From contig CACRXP010000036.1 in assembly GCA_902702965.1 (NCBI GenBank), positions 1,825,137 to 1,889,136 on the forward strand: 64,000 nt of DNA, written 5' to 3'. A program made the translations under genes and the position numbers. Each line of letters starts with the position of its first letter. Position 1 is the first letter of the stretch. The stretch comes from Spirometra erinaceieuropaei. Lineage: Eukaryota > Platyhelminthes > Cestoda > Diphyllobothriidea > Diphyllobothriidae. This document shows, in pieces, positions 11,155 through 22,339 of this stretch. The notes beneath the pieces are model-generated. The model was not told where the DNA came from and ran no database searches. It saw nothing but the letters and a program-made list of their open reading frames with translations.

Positions 11155-11188
11155 CTGATGATGGATTCAAGAGAGAATCCAAAAAGTC
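11155..11188 (+). ncRNA. Hammerhead-like motif in a solo Penelope terminal repeat
   Basis: CTGATGA, then stem GGATTC-AAGAGA-GAATCC, then AAAAAGTC. It is followed by AGGCGAATAAAG and TTGTTCCAGCGATCG, the same downstream words as at 4490-4525 and, inverted, 62163-62196. No endonuclease is attached, so this is a solo terminal-repeat relic inside the LRR intron. G12 of the core is changed to A. Confidence 0.45.
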
Positions 11189-11572
11189 AGGCGAATAAAG
11201 CCATTGTTCCAGCGATCGTTTCTTCTTCTGATTGAATGCTCTTTTTACTGAGACTGCATACAGGTTTGAGGATTGCAGCAGAAGAACTCCGCGCTGCGGA
11301 CTAGTCCCTCCGCCAATATGTTTTCTATATCATCTGCGCTTCCGGCTTACAGCCAACAGGTAAAATGAGCCAAGGATAATCGCATTCTGATTACTAAATT
11401 CACACTTACGGTTCATTTTTAAGACTGCTGCGTCTAGAGTGCGCTGACTACAGAGGAACAAAATGTGCGTCATCTCCACCGTCTTCTTTTTCTTCTTCCT
11501 TATCTTACACTTCTACCGGTCAAAGTAAAAACTGCCTCCCCGAAGACCTCTATGAATTTTCTGTTTCTTCAG

Positions 11573-11890
11573 TTCACTGTCTTTCCCGAACCTATCCTCT
11601 ACCTCCGGGAGCTGCGCTTTCTCGACATCAGCAGCAACCAGCTCACCGACCTTCCCTCAGATATTCAGGCTCTCGGCTACCTGGAAGCTCTGCTTATCAA
11701 TGATAACCAATTGACTAGCATTCCATATGAAATCGGCTCCCTAAAGTGGCTACGCATATTCTGGATTGGCAACAACCTCATCAGAACCCTGCCAACATCT
11801 CTGAATAGCCTAGACCATCTTAACTGGTCTATGGTCAACTGTGCAAGCACCACACTGGACGGAAATCCTCTCAGGTCTCCACCCATTAAC
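11573..11890 (+). CDS. Leucine-rich-repeat protein, exon B (partial gene)
   Basis: The exon follows TTTCTTCAG and ends at AAC|GTAAGA; it has 106 codons and both ends are in phase 0. It completes the third LRR (FTVFPEPILY), then gives LRELRFLDISSNQ, LGYLEALLINDNQ and LKWLRIFWIGNN repeats, each 23 residues. The segment after LDHLNW is irregular and ends LDGNPLRSPPIN, a common form of the cap after the last repeat. More exons must follow because there is no stop before the donor site. None was recognised before the repeats begin at 12.6 kb. The open frame extends 5' and 3' of the exon, but without LRR character. Confidence 0.85.
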
Positions 11891-12639
11891 GTAAGAATTT
11901 CCGAATGGCCTAGTGTCTTTATTCTATCATCTTGTGATGCTGCCTTGATATCAGAGCCTGCAGTAACTGCAATACATGTTATGAGGATGCTAACGGTAGT
12001 CCATGGCGCCGTAAATTGGCGCATGTTGTCTTTATTAAGTGGAGAATGGGCGAACTCGACAGATGCACGATATACACAGGCTCATTATACTGGCGAGAAG
12101 AATGCAGACGACCGTTTCATTGTAACAGCAACTCGCCCGTATACCCCGTCCTATTCCATACGCGTGTTTTTGTTTTCCGGTCTGATACCTAAGGACCAAA
12201 CTATATGTTCTTCGAAATGCCCAACGAGCTGCACCTAAAACAGGGAACCTTTGGTGAGAAGCAATTAAGCAGAATTCTGAAAGTTAAACAAGTGTTAACT
12301 AGATGAGGCTCACACATTTCATTTTCGCCCAAATTCCCGTCCACCATGTAATAGGAGCATTCGGTACGTTACCTATGAGACGTGTCTCGTTTCGCCAAAC
12401 AAAATATATGGAAATCAAAAGCCGGTCATGCGTGCACTTAATATGGAAATCGTTAAAATTTGATTAAATGGTATAAATTATTGCGGTGTTTTGAAAATCT
12501 TCCAGACCCCGATGTTGTTTTCGTCCTTGCGTAAATTCGATTAATCTTTTTCCTCCCTTTGCTTCAAACTATTGCTTTATTAGGTAGTGATAAGGAATAG
12601 TTTTCCAAGCAAATTTGGCTATCCTGCCTATGTTACGCG

Positions 12640-13250
12640 CCGCTGTGTGGCTACTGGCGAGGCTCGAGGGAGAGCCCCAAAGCACAACGAGACGAGCGAG
12701 TTCCGTAATGCGATCGGTGCGCTGCCCATCTACCCCTGCTAATATATCCGATCGCAGTTGACAGGACAACGAGCCCCTAGCTCAGTGGTTAGAGGCGTTG
12801 GACTTCTAACCAACAGATCGGGAGATCGGGCCTCGGGTGTTTTACACTTCGGGGTTGGATATGACTGGCTGACGACGGCTAATAAGCCAGAAATATCCAT
12901 CCCAGTCTCCCTTGTCTTTGTTGGTAATGCTATTCTGCCTATATCACGCGCCGCTATGTGGCTGCTGGTTGGACTCGAGAGAGAACCCCTAAAGCACAAC
13001 GGGACAAGTGAGTTCCATAGCGCGATCGGTGAGCGCCGACCTACCCGATCGCAACCGACAAGACACCGAGCCAGTGGCTTAGTGGTTAGGGCATTGAACT
13101 TCTAACCAACAGGTCACGAGTTCAAGCCCGGGTGTTGCATACTTTGGGGTTAGGTGTGGCTAGTTCATGGCGGCAAACAAGTCAGAAATGGCCATTCCAG
13201 TCTTCCTAGCCTTTGTTGATAATACTGCTTTGCATACATATAGGTTTATA
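12640..13250 (+). repeat. Tandem pair of tRNA-Arg-like SINEs
   Basis: Two copies lie head to tail, about 297 bp apart (12640-12955 and 12956-13250). Each has a tRNA-like block (12771-12842 and 13068-13139) with a box A-like TTAGTGGTTAGGG or CTCAGTGGTTAG and an anticodon loop CTTCTAA (TCT). Copy 2 has a fair box B-like stretch (GAGTTCAAGCCC). Each is followed by CACTTCGGGG/CACTTTGGGG-like words and CTAATAAGCCAGAAAT, and ends in CTTTGTTGGTAAT. The acceptor stems do not pair and the tails are conserved, so these are retroposed SINEs, not working tRNA genes. Related pieces lie at 2655-2785 and 13930-14108. Confidence 0.7.
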
Positions 13251-13320
13251 TCGCATTCATCATCCCCCGAAGAAGATGAAGAAGAGAGGGCGAATCTATG
13301 AACCAGATTGTATTTGGACT

Positions 13321-13354
13321 GATGTTTCGGAAGCTTCGTCGTTTCCATCATCAG
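13321..13354 (-). ncRNA. Hammerhead-ribozyme-like motif, well preserved core
   Basis: Minus strand: CTGATGA, then GGAAACGACGAAGCTTCC as a stem-loop, then GAAACATC. Both conserved boxes (CUGAUGA and GAAA) are intact, with one extra U before stem II as in the other copies here. No endonuclease frame is attached. Confidence 0.5.
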
Positions 13355-13960
13355 AGTAGTGTGCTCGTTGCTCCTGCCAGTCTTGAGTTGTTCAGCCTCG
13401 CTGCCTGCCGCGTATTATATCCTTGCTCCGTACACGAACTTTGACCTGCCTGTCTGCCGCTAACTGGCCTAGACCCCTCAGAGCTGACAGCTGATGGGCT
13501 TGCGTGACCTTTGCTCCCTTTGGGGTCGGCGTAGTTGTAGTCAAATCAACGTGCCTATTGGCCTATCCCGCGTCAGCCGGTGGACTGATCGGTCGTTGCT
13601 GTTCATTTAAGTAACATTCGTCTTCGTGGGCGCATCGGTAAGACAGGGTTCGGCATTGGTCACATTACCTCTGGCCCCAACTACACCCTTTTACGTGAGC
13701 GTTGATTCTTGATCCCGCGTTCTCGTTTGCCTTATTGGTCCTGCCCGAACTGACCCGAGCCTTGTACGCGGCGCCCGGTAGGCATGATGTAGATCGATAA
13801 CTTGGCTGGGTGTGCCAATCGAGGACCAACTTTCGAACACCAGTTTGGTCATCTTCTCATTGGCTCAACCGATTAACCTCGCTTTCTTAAAGGCGAAATT
13901 GTGGTTCAGCTTGTCCTTGCGATTGATTACAAGTTGGCTAATGAGCCAGAAATGGCCATT

Positions 13961-14108
13961 CAGATCTCCCTTGTCTTGGTCGGTAATTCCATCCTACCTA
14001 TATCGTGTATACATGAATTACATGCCTACATACAAAGACTTGTTACTTTCTAATACAAACATGCATATATAGGCAGAATAATATTACCGACAGAGACAAG
14101 GGAGACTG
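13961..14108. repeat. Foldback of SINE tail
   Basis: The left arm 13961-14003 (CTCCCTTGTCTTGGTCGGTA..) and the right arm 14067-14108 (..TACCGACAGAGACAAGGGAG) are inverted complements with a 63-bp AT-rich spacer. Both arms match the end of the tRNA-Arg-like SINE, so two SINE tails face each other. Confidence 0.65.
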
Positions 14109-14502
14109 TTTCGTGTGCTTCTTCTTATGTAACCATGGAATAACTTCGGATTTTATGCAACTCGATTCAGTAGGTCTTTCTCGAAAGTACGCCGCGTCCC
14201 GAGAATTAACCTCCCAACTAGGTTCCTCTGTGCTTTGTATGCATGTAGCGGCACATAGCTCCTATCCGAGAGGAATTTTCTCCATAACCTCCGCTTTTTA
14301 TTCACTTCTTTTTTTAAAGCTTGTGTTAGCCACGGGGGTCAGCTGTTCAGTTTCTTCCGTGAAATAGGACAGTGGTCTCTGAGAAGAACGTGCAGTAACT
14401 CACTAAACCAGCCCCAATCCTTGATTATACCACCGGAAAAAGCTGATTCCCGGTTTATGGTGTTTAGTTTAGCTTTCATTTGGGCAAAGTCACCGCGCCA
14501 AA

Positions 14503-14577
14503 NNNNNNNNNNNNNNNNNNNNNNNNNNNNNNNNNNNNNNNNNNNNNNNNNNNNNNNNNNNNNNNNNNNNNNNNNNN
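14503..14577. other. Assembly gap (75 N)
   Basis: There are 75 unknown bases. Sequence on both sides is repeat-like, and the true gap length is unknown. Confidence 0.99.
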
Positions 14578-16330
14578 GTCAGGACGTCAAGGCTCGGTGA
14601 ACCCGGTGCTTTTATAGTTAGTCAAATTGCCTCAGAAGTATACGAAAGTTTATCTGTTTTGTCTGAGACTATAAGCCCGTGTTTTACATACGTGAGTACG
14701 CCTCCGCCCTGACGTCCTGACCTGTCTCTTCTAAACAGCTGGTATCCTGGTATAGTTAACTCACGGTTGTACACCTGCTGGTTCGGCCAAGTGGTAAGAT
14801 GATAGTCTGTAGCCGTGCCCACAGACTTCCCAATGGTACCTACTGGCTCGATTTCAGTAGCTGTGATTGCGTTCGCATTATGCTTCTAAATTCACGCGCA
14901 CGCTGTATTACCTGTATCAGATTCATTTTAGACGTGCTATCCTGGGCAGAATTGCACCGGTAACGATGACAATGAGGCTTACCCTATGTCAACTTTCATT
15001 AGAAGAGGTAGTTGGCTGCCGTGCCCACAGAATCCACAATTGTACCTACTGGCTTGATTTCAGTAGCTATGATTACGTTCTCATTATGCTTCTAAATTTA
15101 CGCTGTATTACCTGTACCAGATTCACTGTGGAGGTATTATCCTGGGCGGATTGGCACCGGTAACGGTGACAATGAGGCTTTCCCTACATCAACTTTCATA
15201 AGAAGAGGTAGCTTTCGACTGCCTCATTATTTGCGGATTTTCTCTTCAGCCAAAACCAATTTTTCGCATAAAAGTCTTACCCGGCTTATGTTGTGGCGTT
15301 CCGCGTGCCGCTGCTTGACTCTCGTGTTCTTCTGTCTATTATGTTGGATGGAGTTCTATCGCACACACTGCGGAATGACCTTCGGACCAGTTGCCTTCTT
15401 CCCATTGGTTGTTCGCCATCACTTGCTTTTCTTTCCAATCTGAGGATAGGATGCATTTATTCCGCACACCGTTCAAAGTCTCCTTGCTCATTTCCATACC
15501 TTCCTTGTATTTTTCACCTGATCTAAATTAGGCTTCCACTTTACCTGGAGCGTCAATTCCTTGCATATACTACAACCGCCATTTACCCGTCCACTCAATT
15601 GTCCCACCCGTATGGCCCCTATTACCACCGGTCCCGATTGACAGGCAGCTGGGAGTTCGTGGTGTTAGGAGGGCTACCAAGTATCATCTAACCGGCCAAG
15701 TTTCTGTAAATGGGATTATATCCGGGGATAGATCAGATAGATGGATCTTTAGCTCTTCAACTTTCGATAAAATCCTCTGCACATTTGTATATAGAAATTT
15801 CAGTCTGCGATTTAAGGCTGGCAGAGAAGTAATTTCGATGCGTCTAGGACTTTCGCCTACTATTCCAGTTGTGCGGTCATCCGGATCGGGTCCGTCCAAA
15901 GAAAGGATGTTGGGCGCTCTCTGATTTGATTGTTGTAGATAACCAAATTCCGTTCTCCTTCGCTGAGTCTCTTCCTCAGCTTCAGAACTAGAAGACGACG
16001 TTTCAGCCTCTCGACTGGCGAGTAATCTGGTTGAAAAAAACGCCGAGGTTGGTGTCTTTTATTCTAAAGCTCCGAGATAGGATCAACCCAGTTGCTCCTT
16101 GCAAGCCAGCACAACTTTGAGAGGTCGGGAGCGTGTTGGTATTAGCAGATTGTCCGTTTTCCGAGATGGAAGGCTTTGAGTACTTCAGTTACCTCAGTGG
16201 GTACCAGGATATTGTTGAGCAAGCCTTGGAAAAGCCTTAGATCTTCCGAAACCCGCTCTTTAGGATTGTTGGCATTAGATTCAGGAAGCATCTGAATAAC
16301 AAGACATTGGTCTCTGGCGATATCGTTCGT
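14578..16330 (-). pseudogene. CR1-like non-LTR element, 5' part, split by an insertion
   Basis: On the minus strand, 16330 to 15900 gives an ORF1-like region in broken frames, with DYSPVERLKRRLL and ERNLVIYNNQ. Then 15899-15684 encodes the start of an apurinic-type endonuclease (LKFLYTNVQ, LSDLSPDI, TETW). The endonuclease resumes at 14822-14622 (IPGYQLFRRDRSGRQGGGVL). The roughly 860 bp between is not coding for this element and includes a 2-copy tandem repeat (14812-15211). The gap of N follows. The related plus-strand copy at 33770-37200 shows the same order. Confidence 0.7.
14812..15211. repeat. Two-copy tandem repeat, period 206 bp
   Basis: Copies at 14812-15011 and 15018-15211 both begin GCCGTGCCCACAGA and end AGAAGAGGTAG, and share GGCTTGATTTCAGTAG-like and GCACCGGTAACG-like words, with about 10 percent differences. 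The repeat lies inside the interruption of the CR1-like endonuclease. Confidence 0.8.
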
Positions 16331-17120
16331 TTATTTTGTTGACATATTTCTCTCTGGTGGATGTGGTACTTTAAGGGTATTAGATGGCGGTGATGGAACA
16401 CATTCTATATCGCTGTTGTATTACGTGCTCTCTTTCACTTAATTTCAAATAGATTTGGCTGCCGAAGCCCACCTTTAATCGACATTTGTGATTACAAAGG
16501 TTGGATTGTGTTTTACGGTAAGTCGATTTTATGCAAGTAAATTGAGGAGCCACATCGATGGCAGTTATAGTGGTGACGTAACCTTCCCTGATTTCGTCAT
16601 ATACTGCATGCATTCATGGCATATTTCGTTGAAACTGGCCTACTTTGTTTCAGTCAAAATACCGCAACCGCATTTTCGGTTACCTTTCCTCCATTTAGGT
16701 TTGCAAAATGGGCACAGAAGCAATGAGAAAGTATGAGGAAGACGCAAACGCACATGATGAAGCGGAAATTCCTTAACCATGACGGGCTTTCTCTTCTCAG
16801 CAATATATTTACCTGAATAAGTGAGCTTCTTCTGTAGTTATTCACGAAAGCCTCGGGCTATGGGTTTTAATGAGGTTTAGCGTGACACCTAGAAGCATAT
16901 ATTTGATTACATTTTTCAATTCCTGATTAAAACATGCCGTATTTATTGGGTCGACAATTTATGGAAATAGATGGCACCTACAGCGTGCAAGTTTTAAAGC
17001 ACTCGTTTTCATTTTTTGGGTCCTGAATCCCAGGCTTTCAGATAGACTGGCCCCATGAGAGTTTGCTTGTCGTATCCGGCGATGCCCCCCGTGTGCTTCA
17101 TGACAATGTGAGAGCAGGCA
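16331..17120. other. Stretch without recognised gene
   Basis: AT-rich sequence with short frames only; nothing was recognised. Confidence 0.5.
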
Positions 17121-18030
17121 CTGTGACTTGCGCGTGAATCAGTTTTTAGTTAGAGCAGGCTTGTGCAGCATCTACTGCACTCTCTACTCCACACCGCCGT
17201 ACCCGGTGTCAGGAATTAGTCAAGAACACCGGAGGCAGATTGATAGTGTGGCCAAGCCCACACCTTGGCGCTTCACTCCAGGCCACCCAGTCCACACAAA
17301 AATTGACCGGGGTTTTAACCAACAACAACAGAAGGGGCTGGCGCCGCCGAGGCCGCACCTAGGCGTGCCATTAAACCTGGCTTGGATCCCATGGAGTAGT
17401 AGTGCCATAAAAGCCATATTAAGAAGGACGCATTGCAGCCTGATTCTTATACCACCAGATGGTAGCTCCACGCAAACACACAACACTGGGCGGACTGCGA
17501 GATCCAAGTTGTCCTGTCAGTTGGCAAACTTCCAGGACACGGCTTTCGCGCACTGTGGTAGCCTCAAGCGCGCCAGATTGATTATAGTGAGGAAAATGCG
17601 CTAAGTCGTCGACCTCACTCTCTCTCTTCCCATTCCCTGGCCTCAGTCACTGCCCGAGCCGGTCAGTTGACAGGTACGGAGAATGGACACGGTGGCCGAT
17701 ATATTTAGTAACTTTGTCTGTGCGCGCCACATGCACGACCTGGTTCCCCAAACACAAGCACCAGGATTTCGCACAACGGGCGTTGAGTGGCGTACATCTC
17801 ACATGCGTGAGAGCGCCGTAGGTCACGCTGGGAAGGAGCCGTTTCAACCTGGCTCTCGGCTCACCAGTCTGCCACTCCACGCAAACACCCAAATAGGCAG
17901 ACTGCGTGGACTGAGCAGCCTTCCAAGCCGTGGGGCTTGGCGCGCCGTGATAGTCTCAGGCTCGGATTACATATGAAGCGGAGGAGCCGCATGAAGAAGG
18001 AGCCGAGAAGAACACTTTCATTTGCGTGAG
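17121..18030 (+). repeat. Dispersed GC-rich repeat, uninterrupted copy with empty PLE site
   Basis: The full-length copy is inverse to 3520-3753 plus 4539-5240. At 17810-17821 it reads AGAGCGCCGTAG, the complement of the target CTACGGCGCTCT. Flanking sequence continues without the 785-bp insertion found in the other copy. No gene is present. Confidence 0.75.
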
Positions 18031-18039
18031 AGATGGTAG

Positions 18040-20655
18040 CTGTTTGTTTGTGGTGGATGATGTTGTGTGATGCAGGTGTTGGTGGGGGGAGATGTGGTGG
18101 TGTGGCGTAGCCGGTGGCTGTCTATCGCTGGTTTTCGTGCATGAGACCTAACAAGCCCATGCAGTGAGCGGGTGTGCGGGTGCTGAGGAGGGAAGTTGAG
18201 GCGAATGCGTCTGGTGCATGTTGGCGCTCCAGGCACTGATTCGCCAGTCTCTATGCGATGGATCGCAAGTGACCAACGAAGCCAATGTGTGAGGTGAAGG
18301 TGGGGTCGCAACGGGGACAGGCATGGATCGAGTTCACATCGGTGGTGTTAACGGTGGTAAGGTTGATGTTTGACGGTGCGTCAGGATGGTGTGCGGTGGT
18401 AGTGGGTAAAGTAGCCGCCGTAGCGGATGTTGAGGCATTGGAGAAGGAGGATGGTAGTGGACGTGAAGAACTGAGGTCAGTGTCGATTGGCGTCGAGGGA
18501 GGCGAGGCAGAAGTTTGCAGTGTCACATTTGGTGGTGTCGTCCGGATGCTGGATTTGGTGTCCGGAACGTCCGCAGGCATCGTAGGCAGCTCAGTGGTGA
18601 TTGATCGTTGGTGTTGCGAGGTGGAGGTAGTTGGCATTTGCGAGCTTCACGTTCGACCTTGGCGGCGGTGAAGCTGTTGGCTTCGTAGATTATCGCGCCG
18701 GTCTTCACTGTCCTCCTCCAGGTCGGCCTGTCCCCGCCGAGGTCTTCGCAGTTGGATAGGCTTATTTGCAGGCGCTTCAAGAAGGTCTTCAACGTATCTC
18801 TGCAGCGCCGAACTTGATCTCATTTTCGGCGGGAAGCCGTGGCGACATCTCCATAGAAGAGCCGTTTGTGTAGCCGCTCATCATCCATGCGCACAAGGTC
18901 GTCGCTCCAGGCAGTTTCAGTTGTCTCAACATGACCTAGATACTGTGGATTCCCGTCCGCTGCAGTACGTGCGTGTCCTGGAACCGGACCTGCTACCTCA
19001 GCTTCAATATTCGTCGTAGACAGCTAAGGCGGAAGTAGTTGAGTCTCCACGCCCGCTTCTTATACACTGTCCATGTTTCCGCTCCATACAGCAGCGTCGG
19101 CAGAATGATTGTTTTTTACATCTTCGGTTTGGTGTTGAGATGGAGACTGTGTCGATTCCAGACTGTCTTTTGTAGACGATCGAAGGTTTGGCTGACCTTG
19201 GAAATCCGGCTGCCGCTTCATCGTCGGTTTTGGTGTTGCGAGAAAGGATGCTGCCCAGATAGGTGAAATTGCCCATGGCTTGCGTTTGGGTGCCGTTCAC
19301 GTTGATTTGAGGTGCGTTGTAGGCAGCGTTGGGTGGCGGTCGGTGCATAACCACCGTCTCCTCCGTGTTGATGACCAGACCGAAGTTATCGCAGGCAGCA
19401 ACAAAGAAATCAATGCTCCGTTGTATGTCAACTTCAGAGGTGGCGTTGATTGCGCAGTTGTCGGCGGAGAGAAATTCATGGACGGTCGTTGTCGATAAAC
19501 GCCATCGGGAGTGCACTCGCCATCCGTTCTGTAGGCGACGCGGATCTGAGGGCGTCTGTTTCGGTCGGCGTCCATTAGCATGGCAGAGGAAATGAGACTG
19601 ATGAGGGTGAGCGCGAGGACGCAGCCCTGCTTCACTCATTTGGTCTTTGCGATTGCCTCTGAGACAGCCCCATTGTCCGTGACTAGCGCCGTCATGCCAT
19701 CGTTGAGCTGACGCAGCCGAATTTTTGCATGATCTTCCACAGTCCTTCACGATTCACCGTGTCGAAGGCTTTCGTCAGATCCACGAAGGTAGAGTACAAG
19801 TGGGTCCGAATCTCCTAACACTTCGCCTGTAGCTGACGAGCGGCGAAGATCATGTCCATGGTCCCGCGATGACGAGGGAAGCCGCACTGGCTTTCCGGTA
19901 GAAGGCCCTGTTCCAGATGGTTATTGAGGCGGTTGAGGAGGATGCGAGGGAAAATCTTCCCCGCAAGGTTCAGTAGGGAGACGCCTCGATGATAGTCGCA
20001 GATCGGGCGATTACCTTTCCGCTTGTAGGGATGGATGATGGTGGCGTCCTCGAAATCCTGAGCGACTTGTGACAGACGTTACATATGTCAGTAGAGTGCT
20101 GTCAGGTGATTCACAAGTTAGGCGTCGACGTACTTGTGGATGTCAGCGGGGATCGCGTTCGATCCGGACGCTTTCCCGCTGGAGATTTGGCACACGATTC
20201 TGATGGTTTCGTGTACAGAAGGAGGGGGGTCGAGGTCGGCGTTGGTCTCCACTTGAGGCAGACGAACGATGGCGGAGACTGAGGTGATGGAAAGGCGGTT
20301 GAGGACGCCTCTGAACTGTTCGGGTCATCGTTGTAGAAATTGCATCCTCCCAATGAATAGGGTGGTTCCGTCGGCGGTGAGAGGAGGAGCGTTTTTCTTT
20401 GGCTGTTAGTCCGTAGACCTCCTTGGTCGCGGAGAAGAAAACCTTCCATTCGTTGTGTTCCGCGTACCCTAGGATCTCCTCCGCCTTAAAAGCCATCCAA
20501 GAGTCCTGCATCTCCCGCAGCCGCTGTTGCACAAGGCGGCGACTGCGGTAGAAGGCTGCATTGTTGTTGTCGGTGGGGCGGGTGACGCAGGCTTTATGCA
20601 GGCGGTTATTCCTCCTGGTACGTGGTTGCGTGTTCGTGATTCCTATCACCCACAC
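18040..20655 (-). pseudogene. Finger-bearing non-LTR retrotransposon (RT to C2H2 tail), decayed
   Basis: Minus strand, 5' to 3': a connector with FYRSRRLVQQRLREMQ and EWKVFF (20560-20420); RT palm pieces in several frames (IAYRTDG-like words near 19530, then SADNCAIN near 19470, where the FADD catalytic box is changed to SADN); GLVINTEETVVMHRPPPN (19390-19340); thumb NFTYLGSILSRN (19280-19245); RPTWRRTVKTGAIIYEAN (18740-18680); a Ser/Thr/Pro spacer; then fingers CPRCDPTFTSHI (18330-18270) and degenerate ones to 18040. Frameshifts and stops are frequent. RT of this type copies element RNA at a nicked target. The endonuclease is missing, so the copy is 5'-truncated, as is usual for such elements. 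Confidence 0.8.
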
Positions 20656-20969
20656 GAAACTTGTTTACTCCGGGAAGCCAATGGATCTGTGTGCCCCCAC
20701 TCCTGAGTGAGTAAATACCCGATCTGCAGCGACAGAGAATGGCAGGTGGCGAGACACTGATGATCTTCGGTTCGAGGAAGTGCTTATGACCCATCTGTTG
20801 GACTCCAGTGGTGAACCAGCTGCGTCAGGTGTGTTTGTGCGCATGTTTGTGTATCTGGTTCCAGCTGGTGGTCAGGGTTCAGAGTGGCTGAATGAAGGCA
20901 AAGAAGCTCGAAACAGTGTTGTATCACGAATGGAAGAGAATATGCGCATCCCAGGTTACCGTTTAAAAG

Positions 20970-21775
20970 AAGACGAAGGCACGACCACTGGGACGGTAGA
21001 TCTGTTGGCCTTAGCTTTCGAACTCCAACTGGAGCTCATCATCAGAGACTGCTAGAATGCAGTAACGTCTGAAAATTTATATAGTTGTGCCGTGAGTGGG
21101 AGGACTACGTCCTTGGCTAGGTCTGGTTTGTGCTGCCTGGGCCACAATGGTCCCCGGCCTGGTGACGGCGCTTGTACGCCCCGGCGGTGTGAGCTGCGCC
21201 ACCTGGCTGCGTGGGCGGAGTGCGTGATAACGTGCTGGCTAATCGATGTGTCTATTGATAGAGTTGGTGTCCGACACCCACGTCTCCAGCAGTTCTCGCC
21301 CCGTCTTGTTGCCGGCTCGCGCCAATATCCGCGTGTTGGCGAAGTCGAACTCATGGCCTTCCTCCAGCGTGTGGGTGGCGACTTGAGATAGTGGGTCGTC
21401 TCTCCGAACGGCCTGTTTGTTCTCAAGTGATCGCGAGCTGGGACGCCGTTCTGTCTGGCCTGTGTAGTGGCAAGGACAGCTATAGCACGGGAGTTGATAG
21501 ACTACGCCCGACTGCTCACCTGCGTCCAGCCGATCCTTCATTTTCATGATTCTGCTACGCATGGTAGCTGCCGGATGATGAGCGATGCCCACGCCTAACT
21601 CTGACGCAATGTCTTCTGTGGCCTCGGATACACTCTTTATCTAGGGTAGGGAGTGTCAAATTGTTGGTGTCTCTCTTCCGTTTGTCGGACGTGGGTGCGT
21701 GCGTATGCAGTGCACCTATCCCGCAGACTCTGTCGTCTCCCATCTATTATCATAGCTTGGTCGACTTCGGCCTGA
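20970..21775 (-). mobile_element. 5'-truncated Penelope-like element, copy b (endonuclease)
   Basis: The minus frame from about 21630 to 21239 encodes GIAHHPAATMRSRIMKMKD, GVVYQLPCYSCPCHYTGQT (the GIY-YIG-like core with its Cys pair), QVATHTLEEGHEFDFAN and ETWVSDTNSINRHID. Upstream (21760-21640) is the linker from RT in shifted frames. The left end (20970-21045) carries the words GGCACGACCACTGGGAC and a hammerhead-like motif, arranged as at 62163-62230. The right edge is approximate and no target duplication was resolved. Confidence 0.7.
21014..21045 (-). ncRNA. Hammerhead-ribozyme-like motif, PLE copy b
   Basis: Minus strand: CTGATGA, stem GAGCTCC-AGTT-GGAGTTC, then GAAAGC. Stem II pairs over seven positions (one G-U) and both core boxes are intact. 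The cleavage-side triplet differs from the other copies. Confidence 0.5.
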
Positions 21776-22339
21776 CAGGTGGTTGCCTGTTCGTGACCTC
21801 TATCACTCCTACGAAGCTTGGTTGCTTCGGGAAGCCAATGGGTCGGTGCGCGCCCATTCATCAGTGAATACATATACATGGGTAGTGGTGTGTAGGGTGT
21901 CCAATGGTGGACCCACGTGATGTTCGTAGTAGGCCACTCGCTTGCTTGCAGGTGTAGACTACGTCTAACGTACATTAACTGGCCCTCAGCTCTCTCCTAT
22001 GACTCTCTGAAGTTAGGCTCTTCGTAGCGGTCACATCCCGGTAATCGCCTCGGCTGGCGGACTAAACCAAGTGTGGATATCCATGTGAGCATCTCCGCAC
22101 ACGGTAACTCGCCTCCAGTCAGAATCACGCGAAGTGTATGCGTATTCGACTCGTGTCCCCAATACCAACGCGGCAGAGAAGAAGAACACGACCGGCCACA
22201 AAAAGTGTATCTGGAAACTGCAAGTCGTCCTTTCTGGAAAAATGACGTTTATTTATTACATCCTATAGGGTCTGGCCGATATTCGGTGTAATAAGCTTCG
22301 AGAAGAAAATTCCAGACGAGCTGACAGTTTTCACGCATG

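Noticed and set aside
12771..12842. Functional tRNA-Arg gene
   Set aside because: Acceptor stem does not pair, box B is poor and the flanks are repeated with the unit; it is a SINE head.
20758..20785. Further hammerhead motif (CTGATGATCTTCGG..)
   Set aside because: A weak stem can be drawn but there is no GAAA box and no PLE end words around it.
20780..21055. 91-codon protein ending in LELIIRDC
   Set aside because: The C-terminal part is the terminal repeat of a Penelope-like element read through; the N-terminal part has no recognisable domain.
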